Assembly (NCBI GenBank): GCA_005954745.1
Contig: CP040678.1
Coordinates: 372,001 to 436,000, forward strand
DNA length: 64,000 bases
Direction of reading: 5' to 3'
DNA from: Halostella pelagica
GTDB lineage: Archaea > Halobacteriota > Halobacteria > Halobacteriales > Natronoarchaeaceae
Below the pieces are notes generated by a model. It did not search any database. It was not told where the DNA came from and was given only the letters and a program-made list of their open reading frames with translations. Every line of letters begins with the position of its first letter. Position 1 is the stretch's first letter. This document shows, one piece after another, positions 33,489-41,388 of this stretch. Both the position numbers and the translations under genes were made by a program.

Positions 33489-33521
33489 CTTTTTTTCCCG
33501 TTCGGGTGGCCTTCGGCCACC
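33489..33521 (+). terminator. T-run and stem-loop after engB
   Basis: A run of T (CCTTTTTTTCCC) starts about 6 nt after the stop, followed by GGTGGCC-TTC-GGCCACC at 33505-33521. Archaeal termination relies mainly on T-runs, so the run alone is sufficient. Just after it lies AAAAAGCTCGGCCAAAA, shared inverted with 25.1 kb. Confidence 0.5.
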
Positions 33522-33700
33522 TCTCACGCAAAAAAGCTCGGCCAAAAACCCCGCTCGCGCCTGACGGCACTCGCGGATCTATCGCTAGCCCGACGCCCTG
33601 CCCTCCCCCGTACCTGGACACGCGCCGCGTCGCGGAGCGGTCCAGCCCGGCCGCCGCAATCCAGCCCGGCCGACACACGCCAACCCGGCCGCGGCGAGCG

Positions 33701-34633
33701 CTAAACGACGCGGTTGTGGAACTCCTCGTCGGCCCCGATCCGGTCGACGTTCTCTCGGACCAGTTCGGCGATATTGCGGAAGTAGTCGCGAGTCTGGGCG
33801 GCGGCGTGGGGCGTGACGATGACGTCGTCCATCTCCCACAGCGGCGAGCGCTCCGGGAGGGGTTCCGTCTCGAACACGTCCAGCGCGGCACCGGCGAGGC
33901 GGTCCTCGCGGAGCGCTTCCACGAGCGCGTTCTGACGGACGACCCCGCCGCGCGCGACGTTGATCAGGAACGCGTCGTCCCGCATCGCGTCGAGTTCGTC
34001 GGGGCCGATCAGCCCCTCGGTTTCGTCGTTCAGCGGGACCGCGAGGGCGACGAACGTCGCATCAGCGATCGTCTCGCGTAACTCGTCGGCCGGTCGGACG
34101 TGGGAGACCCCCGGCACGTCCTCCGGCGTTCGCTTGACGCCGGTGACCTCCATCCCCAGAGCGTCCGCGCGTTCGGCGATGCCGCGGCCGAGCGTCCCGA
34201 GGCCGACGACGCAGAGCGACTCGCCGCGGACGGTGAACGGGCCGTCCCAGTCCGGATGTCGCCACTCCGTGCGTTCCTGCTGTGCGACGTAGTCGTGTAG
34301 CTGACGGGCGAACATCAGCACGTAGCCCGTCACCGTCTCGCCGACGGCGTCGCCGTGAATGCCCGTGCTGTTGGTCAGAGCGATGCCGCGCGCCTCGAAC
34401 TCCTCCAGCGGGAAGCGGTCGATTCCTGCCTGTACCGAATGCACCCAGTCGACGGTGTCGAGGTAGGCATCGCGGTGCGCGAACGTGACGACGCCGTCGC
34501 ACTCGGCGAGTTCCTTGCGGTCGTCGCCGACGACGGCCACCTCGGCGTCGATGTCGGCGAGTGCGTCTGCCAACCGCTCAGGCGGGAAAATGACGCTCAC
34601 GGTCTCGTTGATGCCCAGTCGACGGAGTTGCAT
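33701..34633 (-). CDS. D-2-hydroxyacid dehydrogenase
   Basis: 310 residues. The NAD-binding loop is VVGLGTLGRGIA, the substrate-facing Arg is in INVARGGVV, and the catalytic His is in TPHAAAQT. The family includes phosphoglycerate, glyoxylate and lactate dehydrogenases; the substrate cannot be picked from motifs. An in-frame Met ten codons upstream is less likely because the family usually begins at about this ATG. Confidence 0.87.
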   Translation of the reverse strand: MQLRRLGINETVSVIFPPERLADALADIDAEVAVVGDDRKELAECDGVVTFAHRDAYLDTVDWVHSVQAGIDRFPLEEFEARGIALTNSTGIHGDAVGETVTGYVLMFARQLHDYVAQQERTEWRHPDWDGPFTVRGESLCVVGLGTLGRGIAERADALGMEVTGVKRTPEDVPGVSHVRPADELRETIADATFVALAVPLNDETEGLIGPDELDAMRDDAFLINVARGGVVRQNALVEALREDRLAGAALDVFETEPLPERSPLWEMDDVIVTPHAAAQTRDYFRNIAELVRENVDRIGADEEFHNRVV

Positions 34634-34704
34634 GCGTCGGTGTTCGCGGAAAGCGCCGTTCAATCTTGCGGCGACGCGGCTGACCGCTTCAGCCGGGAGA
34701 CGCG

Positions 34705-34738
34705 GAGCCGCCGCTCAGAGGGCGAGGAACGGCGGCTC
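34705..34738. repeat. inverted repeat between dehydrogenase and eIF2B-like genes
   Basis: GAGCCGCCG and CGGCGGCTC form a 9-bp perfect stem with a 16-nt loop. It lies between the start of the dehydrogenase gene and the end of the eIF2B-like gene, both on the minus strand, so it may act in the 3' untranslated region of the latter. Confidence 0.4.
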
Positions 34739-34819
34739 GGGAAAAGGCCTCGTCACAAGGGGCTCGGTGGGGGTAACCCTCGTCACTGCCGCCGACGGTC
34801 AGTAGCCGGTCGACGAGTT

Positions 34820-36247
34820 TCACTCTTGCGCTCGCGCCGCCAGGTCGCGGAGTTCGTCGGCCACCTCGCCAACCTCGTCTGGCGTCAGCGTGCCGCGTTC
34901 GGTTACGACGCCGTCGACCAGGTCCGGTGGCGTCACGTCGAACGTCGGATTTCGCACGTCGAGCGGCGCGTCGCCGTCGTACACCGCGGCCCGGTCGCCC
35001 GATTCCAGCGGGACCGTCTCCGCCGTCGCCACCTTGTCGCTGGCGGCGACGGCGAGAAACGGCACGCCCTCGCGGTCGGCGGCGAGCGCCGCGACTCGCG
35101 TCCCCGTCTTGTTCACCACGCCCCCGTCCGGTCGCACCGTGTCGGCACCGACGAGAACGGCGTCGACAGGTTCCTCACGTAGTACGTGCGCTATCGCGGC
35201 GTCGGTGTGCAGCGTCACGGGGCAACTCTCCGCCAGCGACTCGGCCACGCCGACGCCCTCGTTGCCAGGCCGGGACTCCGCGACGAACAGCGCCCGCGCG
35301 TCGGCCTCGCGGAGCGCCGACAGGACGGTGCGGGAGCGCGAGAGCGTCAACACCGCCGCGTCGTCCGCGCGCTGGGCGGCCCCGCTCGCGGCGTCCGCGT
35401 CGGCGCGGAGCGCGCGGTCTATCCCCTCGGTGGCGGCCGCCTCGATCCCTTCGGGCGTCCCGTCGCTCTCGGCGATAGCGCGGTTAACGCGGTTGTGTAG
35501 CGCCGCCATGCTCGGACGAGCGCGGCGAAGTCGCGCCGCGAGGTCGACGAGTTCGCCGGAGCCGTCCTCGCTCTCATCGGCGACTATCGCCGCCCGGTCG
35601 CGGAGCACTTCCAGCCCCCGCAGTGAGATGTACGCGGACCCGTGTTCGTCGTCCGCCGCGACCGAGCGAACCGTCGGCGCGACGACCTCGTAGGCGCGCC
35701 AGCGGCCGGGCGGCGTCTCCCGGCGGAGCAGTTCCGTCGGCGCGGCCCACTCCGTCCCCTCGAACGCGTCGCTGGCGACCGTCCCGCCGAGGGTCGATTC
35801 GCTGTCGGCCGAACGCTCGCTCGCGTCCTCTTTCAGTAGCGGGACGCTCACGTCGAACAGGAACGGGTGGACTGCGGTGTCGTCGTCGGGATAAACCGGC
35901 TGTCCAGTCCGGACGAGCGTCGCGTCGGCGAGCCGTTCGACGGCGTCGACGGCCGTGGTTTCCGGGTCTGCGCCGGCCGTTTCGTGAACGATGTCCCAGA
36001 CATCGCCCGCACCGTGCTCCGAGCCCTGTCGCCCCGCGGCGTCTCCTCCGTCTTCTGTGCCCTCTCCCTCTCTTGTGTCCTCTCCCTCTCTTGTGTCCTC
36101 TCCCTCTCTTGTGTCCTCAACCTTCTCCGTGCCCTCTCCGTCTCCTGTGCCCCCGGCTTTTCCGGCTCCGGTCGCGCCGCTGTCGGTCCGCCGTCCGAGC
36201 AGAATCTCGCTTCCCCTCCGGACGAAACACGCGACGTACTCTGTCAT
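34820..36247 (-). CDS. eIF2B-like protein with degenerate Nudix-like N-terminus
   Basis: 475 residues. Residues 1-190 start like a Nudix hydrolase (MTEYVACFVRRGSEILLGRR), but the region where the Nudix box should be reads TAVDAVERLADATLVRTG and lacks REUxEE, so catalysis is unlikely. Inside it is an acidic repeat (EDTREG three times) encoded by perfect 18-bp tandem repeats. Residues 210-475 are an eIF2B alpha/beta/delta-like fold with ALFVAESRPGNEG, DAVLVGADTVRPDGGVVNK. Related enzymes include ribose-1,5-bisphosphate isomerase; its own reaction is not known. Confidence 0.8.
   Translation of the reverse strand: MTEYVACFVRRGSEILLGRRTDSGATGAGKAGGTGDGEGTEKVEDTREGEDTREGEDTREGEGTEDGGDAAGRQGSEHGAGDVWDIVHETAGADPETTAVDAVERLADATLVRTGQPVYPDDDTAVHPFLFDVSVPLLKEDASERSADSESTLGGTVASDAFEGTEWAAPTELLRRETPPGRWRAYEVVAPTVRSVAADDEHGSAYISLRGLEVLRDRAAIVADESEDGSGELVDLAARLRRARPSMAALHNRVNRAIAESDGTPEGIEAAATEGIDRALRADADAASGAAQRADDAAVLTLSRSRTVLSALREADARALFVAESRPGNEGVGVAESLAESCPVTLHTDAAIAHVLREEPVDAVLVGADTVRPDGGVVNKTGTRVAALAADREGVPFLAVAASDKVATAETVPLESGDRAAVYDGDAPLDVRNPTFDVTPPDLVDGVVTERGTLTPDEVGEVADELRDLAARAQE
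36063..36116. repeat. three perfect 18-bp tandem repeats in coding sequence
   Basis: TCTCCCTCTCTTGTGTCC is repeated three times in direct succession, with degenerate copies on each side. Because the unit is a multiple of three it keeps frame and encodes repeated Glu-Asp-Thr-Arg-Glu-Gly in the N-terminal domain of the eIF2B-like protein. Copy number may vary between strains. Confidence 0.75.
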
Positions 36248-36306
36248 ATCGCGGCGTACTCGCTCCACCGGGAACTTCTTTCGGGGTGCGGGCCGAAAGA
36301 CCGGAT

Positions 36307-36825
36307 ATGCCGACCGTTGCTATCGTCAGCGACACCCACGTACCGACCCGCGCCGACGAGGTGCCGGAGTGGGTCGAAGACCGTGTCCGCGAGGCGGACC
36401 ACGTCATCCACGCCGGCGATTTCGACGCGGTCGATGCGTACGACGAGTTCCGCGACCTCGCCGCCGACCTCACCGCCGTCCGCGGCAACATGGACCCCGT
36501 CGACTTGGACTTACCGGAGACGGCCGCGGTCGAACTCGGGGGCGTCACGTTCGTCGTCGTCCACGGCACCGGCGCGATGCGGAACTACCGCGAGCGCGTC
36601 GCCGGCATCGTGGCGGACGAGGCGGCGAACGTCGCGGGGCCCGTCGTCGGCGTCGCCGGGCACACGCACGAGCTGATGGACGAACCCGTCGACCCCCCGG
36701 AGGGCGGGCCTGTCCGCTTGCTCAACCCCGGTAGCGCGACGGGGGCGGACCCGGCTGACGAGGCGACCGTGATGACGGCCGAGGTGGCGGACGGCGACGT
36801 GGACGTGACGGTGCGAGAGAAGTGA
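36307..36825 (+). CDS. MJ0936/YfcE-type phosphodiesterase
   Basis: 172 residues of the calcineurin-like fold. Metal motifs are SDTHVP (8-13), HAGDFD, RGNMD, VVHGTG and GHTHELMDEP. Archaeal MJ0936 hydrolyses bis(p-nitrophenyl) phosphate; the physiological substrate is unknown. A long frame runs far upstream but overlaps the opposite gene, and this ATG lies 59 nt from the divergent eIF2B-like start. Confidence 0.88.
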   Translation: MPTVAIVSDTHVPTRADEVPEWVEDRVREADHVIHAGDFDAVDAYDEFRDLAADLTAVRGNMDPVDLDLPETAAVELGGVTFVVVHGTGAMRNYRERVAGIVADEAANVAGPVVGVAGHTHELMDEPVDPPEGGPVRLLNPGSATGADPADEATVMTAEVADGDVDVTVREK

Positions 36826-36907
36826 CGGCCGGGGCCGTCCGTCACTATCGCCGGGGGAACCTGCCCCCATCCGCGCGCTTTTTATCACGTCGCGCCGATT
36901 TCCGCGC

Positions 36908-37666
36908 ATGGAAGTGTTCGCTGTCCCGGGTCTCCCAGAAGTGCGCCCGGGCGACGACGTCGCGACTCTCATCGAGAACCGGACGGACATCCGGGACGAC
37001 GACATCGTACTGGTAGCCAGTACGATAGTCTCGAAAGCCGAGGACCGTGCCGCCGACCTCTCGGCGTTCCCGCCGAGCGAGCGTGCGGAAGCCATCGCCG
37101 AGCGGATCGGTGATCTCACCGACGAGGAGAAAGACCCCCGGTTCGCGCAGGCCGTTCTGGAGGAGAGCGACGAACTGCTGCTGGAGTCGCCGTTTCTCCT
37201 CGCGAAAACGCGGTTCGGACACGTCGGCGTCAACGCCGGCATCGACCGGTCGAATGTACCGGGCAACGACCTGTTGCTCCTGCCGGAGGCCCCGACCGAA
37301 AGCGCCGAGCGGATCCGGGAGAACCTCTCCGTCGACGCGTCAGTCGTCGTAACGGACACGAGCGGACGGCCGTTCCGGAACGGCCAGCGCGGCGTCGCCA
37401 TCGGCTGGGCGGGGATGCCGGCGAGCCGAGACTGGCGAGGCGAGGTCGACCGCGACGGTCACGAACTCGAAGCAACGGTCGAGAGCGTCGTCGACGAACT
37501 CTCGGCGGCGGCGAACCTCGTTACCGGCGAGGGCGGCGGCGGAACGCCGGTCGCGGTCGTCCGCGACTGGGAGTTCGGCGACCACGGCGGGAGCGACGAA
37601 CTGTTCCGCGACCACGAGAGCGACCTCGTCAGGCAGGCGCTGGCCGCGTGGGAGTACGAGGGATGA
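36908..37666 (+). CDS. cofE: coenzyme F420-0:L-glutamate ligase
   Basis: 252 residues matching archaeal CofE in length and pattern: VFAVPGLPEVRPGDDVATLI, VVASTIVSKAEDRAADLS, then VNAGIDRSNVPGNDLLLLPE and TDTSGRPFRNGQRGVAIGWA. It uses GTP to add glutamates to F420-0. The next gene, mer, follows after 22 nt on the same strand, so the two probably form an F420 operon. Confidence 0.93.
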   Translation: MEVFAVPGLPEVRPGDDVATLIENRTDIRDDDIVLVASTIVSKAEDRAADLSAFPPSERAEAIAERIGDLTDEEKDPRFAQAVLEESDELLLESPFLLAKTRFGHVGVNAGIDRSNVPGNDLLLLPEAPTESAERIRENLSVDASVVVTDTSGRPFRNGQRGVAIGWAGMPASRDWRGEVDRDGHELEATVESVVDELSAAANLVTGEGGGGTPVAVVRDWEFGDHGGSDELFRDHESDLVRQALAAWEYEG

Positions 37667-37688
37667 CCGGGTTGCGAGAGGGCAAACT

Positions 37689-38669
37689 ATGAAAGGGATC
37701 GAACTCACGCCGGAACATCCGACAGACCGAACCGTCGACCTTGCGGAGCGCGCCGAAGCGGCCGGTTTCGACGCCGTGCTGGCGAGTTGTCATTACAACA
37801 ACCGGGACCCGCTCGTGACGCTGACGCGGATAGCGGACGCCACCGACGGGGTCCGTCTCGGCCCGGCGGCCGCGAACCCGTACGACGTCCACCCGGTCAA
37901 ACTGGCCTCGCAGATGGCCACGCTCGACGAGGTGAGCGACGGCCGCGCGCTCTACGGCATCGCGGCCGGCGACCGCTCGACGATAGCCAACCTCGGATAC
38001 GACCACGACGACGCACTGCGGCGCGTGCTGGAGGCGTTTACGGTGGCCAGAGACCTCTGGGACGGGCAGACAGTGTCTCACGACGGGACGTTCACCGCTC
38101 GCGACGCCTCGCTGAACTACGACGCGGAAGCAATACCGGTGTACGTCGGGGCGCAGGGACCGCACATGATTCGTATGAGCGCGAAACACGCCGACGGCGT
38201 CCTGTTGAACGCCTCACACCCCGCCGATTTCGAGTGGGCATCGGAGCGCGTCGCGGAGGGTTTCGCGGAGCGGCCGGACGACCGCGGCGAGTTCGACGTG
38301 GGCGCACACGTAAGCGTCAGCGTCGCAGCGGACGCCGACGCCGCACGCGAGGCGGCGCGGCCGCCCGTCGCCTTCATCGTCGGCGGGGCCGCGCCGCCGG
38401 TGCTCGACCGCCACGGCGTCGACGACGACCTGGCCGCGGAGATCGGCGAGTCCATCGAGGCCGGGGAGTTCTCGGACGCCTTCGCCGCCGTGACGCCGGA
38501 GATGATCGACTCCTTCGCCGTCGCCGGTACGGAGGAAACGGTGGCCGAGCGGCTATCGGATATCGCAGAGTACGCGGACAGTATCGTCGCGAGCGCCCCG
38601 CTCGGCCCGGACTTAGACACCGCAGTCAGCCTTGCTGGGGCGGCGATCGACCGAGCGACTCGGGAATGA
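37689..38669 (+). CDS. mer: F420-dependent methylenetetrahydromethanopterin reductase-like protein
   Basis: 326 residues, a luciferase-like TIM barrel. Typical Mer stretches include ERAEAAGFDAVLASCHYNNR, RLGPAAANPYDVHPVKLASQ and IPVYVGAQGPHMIRMSAKHADG. Haloarchaea lack methanogenesis; in them Mer is thought to make methyl-tetrahydrofolate with F420H2. Its last 44 nt overlap a convergent small membrane gene. Confidence 0.85.
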   Translation: MKGIELTPEHPTDRTVDLAERAEAAGFDAVLASCHYNNRDPLVTLTRIADATDGVRLGPAAANPYDVHPVKLASQMATLDEVSDGRALYGIAAGDRSTIANLGYDHDDALRRVLEAFTVARDLWDGQTVSHDGTFTARDASLNYDAEAIPVYVGAQGPHMIRMSAKHADGVLLNASHPADFEWASERVAEGFAERPDDRGEFDVGAHVSVSVAADADAAREAARPPVAFIVGGAAPPVLDRHGVDDDLAAEIGESIEAGEFSDAFAAVTPEMIDSFAVAGTEETVAERLSDIAEYADSIVASAPLGPDLDTAVSLAGAAIDRATRE

Positions 38670-38832
38670 GTAGGTCGACGAACGCGCCGGCCGTGAGGTA
38701 GCCCAGAACGGCGCTCGACCCGATAATCAGGAGCGCGCCGATAGCGAGCAACACGGCGGATGCCGGACCGAACGTCGCGACGTTCCCGAAGAGATCGACC
38801 ATCTCGGTGACGTTCTCGATAATCGAGACCAT
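38626..38832 (-). CDS. small membrane protein, unknown
   Basis: 68 residues with one or two hydrophobic segments (about 23-52: FGPASAVLLAIGALLIIGSS). The last 14 codons lie inside mer on the opposite strand. Codon use and the short acidic N-terminus support it as real; no family recognised. Confidence 0.5.
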   Translation of the reverse strand: MVSIIENVTEMVDLFGNVATFGPASAVLLAIGALLIIGSSAVLGYLTAGAFVDLLIPESLGRSPPQQG

Positions 38833-38888
38833 ACCGGCCGTTCGGAGTCCTGGTATTTGTGTCGTTCGTCTCCCGATCCCACAGTCCT

Positions 38889-39206
38889 ATGAACACCCGC
38901 TTCGTACGGCGACCCGTGCCAGAGGACGCGTCCCTGAACGATTTCGAGGACGGTTCGGGTTCGGACACCTCAGACGACGGTTCGGGTTCGGACACCGCGG
39001 ACGACGGTTCGAATCCCGCTACCGACGAAGCTATTGACGACGCCGACGCTGATCCGGCCGCCTCGACTGCCCGGTCACGAGACCCGGCGACTGCGACGTA
39101 CCGCTGGTCGCCGAACGGTGCCGAGTGTCCTGATTGTGGAGCGGTTACCGAGCGGCGGTGGCACGACGGCGAGCGGTTCGTCTGTCCCGCCTGCAAGGAC
39201 TGGTGA
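38889..39206 (+). CDS. zinc-ribbon protein with acidic repeat linker
   Basis: 105 residues. An N-terminal segment contains two copies of DGSGSDTxDDGS and runs of Asp, likely disordered. The C-terminal zinc ribbon has C80/C83 (CPDCG) and C99/C102 (CPACKDW). The ATG used gives MNTRFVRRPVPEDASL; ten codons upstream are in frame but lack acidic bias. One of five small CxxC proteins in the window. Confidence 0.7.
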   Translation: MNTRFVRRPVPEDASLNDFEDGSGSDTSDDGSGSDTADDGSNPATDEAIDDADADPAASTARSRDPATATYRWSPNGAECPDCGAVTERRWHDGERFVCPACKDW

Positions 39207-39370
39207 CGGCCGGGGACCCCCGATGTCGTGTCGCCCTTATACTACATTATTAATCGCCAGGAACGGCAACGTTACATGCCTCGGCCCGTTAGTGATGCCC
39301 ACACGAAGGCGGCGGTCGGGGCGAGCGTACGGGAGGTTGCGCCCGTCTCGACCGTCCCCGCTCTCAACGC

Positions 39371-40357
39371 ATGACCGACGCAAATGGACCTGAGACGACG
39401 GCCCAGCGGAACCGGGAGGACGACCTCGACCCGCTCTCGGTCGACGACGCGGCGCGAGCGAGTAACGCTGTGATCGACAACGTCGAGGAGGTGATCGTCG
39501 GCCATCACGAGGAGATCGAACACGTCCTCACCGCCGTTCTCGCCGACGGCCACGTACTCGTAGAGGACGTACCCGGCGTCGGCAAGACGATGCTCGCTCG
39601 GGCGCTCTCTCGGTCGATCGACTGCTCGTTCAACCGGGTCCAGTTCACACCCGATCTCCTCCCCTCCGACGTTACCGGCGTCAACGTGTTCAACCAGAAA
39701 ACGCGCGAGTTCGAGTTCCAGCGCGGACCGGTGTTCGCTAACCTCGTTCTCACCGACGAGATAAACCGCGCGCCGCCGAAGACCCAGAGCGCGCTGCTGG
39801 AGGCGATGGAGGAGGGGCAGGTGACCGTCGACGGGAAGACACGACCGCTCCCGGACCCGTTTACCGTCGTCGCCACGCAAAACACCGTCGAGCAAAACCG
39901 CACTTACGAACTCCCACTGGCCGAAGTCGACCGCTTCATGAAGAAGATAAACCTCGGCTACCCCGACCACGAGGAGGAGACGACGATGTTAGACCGCGTC
40001 GTCGGCGGCCACCCCATCGACGACCTGTCGGCCGTCACCGATGTCCAGACGGTCCGCCGCGCGCGGGCGACGGTGTCGGGAGTGACGGTCAACGGCCCGA
40101 TCCGGGAGTACGGAAGCCGCCTCGCCGGCTACACCCGCGAGAACGCGGCACTGGGCGTGAGCCCCCGCGGAACCATCGCGCTGCTTCGCGCCGCTCAGGC
40201 CCGGGCCGTACTCGGCGGGCGTGATTACGTCATTCCGGACGACGTTCAGGCCGAGGCCCCCTCGGTGCTCGCACACCGCGTTCGGACGGAAGGCGGAAGC
40301 GCTCGCGACGGCGGACGTATCGTCTCGGAAGCACTCGACAACGTCTCGGTCGAATGA
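39371..40357 (+). CDS. MoxR-family AAA+ ATPase
   Basis: 328 residues. Walker A is in VEDVPGVGKTMLARAL, Walker B in LVLTDEINRAPPKTQSALLE, sensor 1 in VATQNTVEQN. MoxR ATPases act as chaperones with DUF58 and von Willebrand partners. Its stop overlaps the DUF58 start by 4 nt (ATGA), which in turn overlaps the transglutaminase, so all three are co-transcribed. Confidence 0.93.
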   Translation: MTDANGPETTAQRNREDDLDPLSVDDAARASNAVIDNVEEVIVGHHEEIEHVLTAVLADGHVLVEDVPGVGKTMLARALSRSIDCSFNRVQFTPDLLPSDVTGVNVFNQKTREFEFQRGPVFANLVLTDEINRAPPKTQSALLEAMEEGQVTVDGKTRPLPDPFTVVATQNTVEQNRTYELPLAEVDRFMKKINLGYPDHEEETTMLDRVVGGHPIDDLSAVTDVQTVRRARATVSGVTVNGPIREYGSRLAGYTRENAALGVSPRGTIALLRAAQARAVLGGRDYVIPDDVQAEAPSVLAHRVRTEGGSARDGGRIVSEALDNVSVE

Positions 40358-41388
40358 ACCTCACACGACGCGGCCGGGGACTGCTCGGTCTCGTGGTCGT
40401 CGCCCTCTGGATGGCGATAGCCTACGGCGCGCGCTCGCTCAACGCCGTCATGGTCCCCGCTCTAGTCGCTCTGGCCGGCGCGGCCATCCAGGTTCGACGC
40501 GTCGACCGCCCGTCGTTCGAACGCGACGCGCCGTCCGACGGATTCGTCGACGAAACGCACACCGTGGCCCTCGATATCGACGCCGGAACGCCGATCTCCG
40601 GCGTGGTCACGGACGCGGTCGACGACGGCATCTGGGCACCGGAGACCAGCCAGGAGACGACGCTCGGGGCGACAGACGTCTCCTACGACGTGACGCTGAC
40701 GCGCCGAGGCCCGCAACGTCTCGGCCCCGCGACCGTCACCGTCACCGACGTGCTCGGACTCGTCGAGCGGACCTTCCAGTACCGGGAAACCGATACGATA
40801 CTCGCGTATCCGGAGGTGTTCGAGGTCGGGGGCGAGGGGTTCCTGTTCGACACTGACGACGCCGGCTTAAACCGCGACGAGTTCGACTCCGTTCGGGAGT
40901 ACGCTCGCGGGGACTCGCTGCGCGACGTTCACTGGAAATCCAGCGCCAAGCGCCCCGACGTGGACCTGCTCGTCAGGGAGTACCACGGAAACGACCGACC
41001 GGACACGGTCCACGTCGTCGCGGAGGCGGCAGACGCCGTCCACGACCACGCCAGCGCGATGGCGACCGCGGCGGCGAGTGTCTCACTCGCGCTCCTCGAC
41101 GCGGGCGTCCCGGTCGCGCTCGACGCTCCCGACGGGTCGGTGGATGCGGGCATTGGCCGGGCCCAACGAGAGGCGGTGCTTTCGCTGCTCGCACGGACGG
41201 GTGCCGGCGTCGTCCCGCCGGAGCGACGCACTCCCGCCGATGTCGTCATCACCGCCCCGGAGGAGGGAGAGGTCACTGTCGAGGCCGACGGCCGGAGCGT
41301 TCCGTTCGACGACCTCGCGGTGGTGTCCGGGAACGCGACGCCGTCGGCCGCGCGGACTCGAACACCGCGACAGGAGGTGTCGCCGTGA
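40354..41388 (+). CDS. DUF58 domain membrane protein
   Basis: 344 residues. Two N-terminal membrane helices (about 8-24, 29-44), a beta-rich domain, and the DUF58 signature REYARGDSLRDVHWKSSAKR near residues 178-197, followed by a vWA-like fold. Partner of MoxR in the family's conserved operon; proposed role is maturation of envelope proteins. Confidence 0.9.
   Translation: MNLTRRGRGLLGLVVVALWMAIAYGARSLNAVMVPALVALAGAAIQVRRVDRPSFERDAPSDGFVDETHTVALDIDAGTPISGVVTDAVDDGIWAPETSQETTLGATDVSYDVTLTRRGPQRLGPATVTVTDVLGLVERTFQYRETDTILAYPEVFEVGGEGFLFDTDDAGLNRDEFDSVREYARGDSLRDVHWKSSAKRPDVDLLVREYHGNDRPDTVHVVAEAADAVHDHASAMATAAASVSLALLDAGVPVALDAPDGSVDAGIGRAQREAVLSLLARTGAGVVPPERRTPADVVITAPEEGEVTVEADGRSVPFDDLAVVSGNATPSAARTRTPRQEVSP

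Noticed and set aside
36063-36116. regulatory repeat
   Set aside because: The 18-bp repeats keep the reading frame of the eIF2B-like gene and encode a protein repeat, so a coding origin is sufficient.
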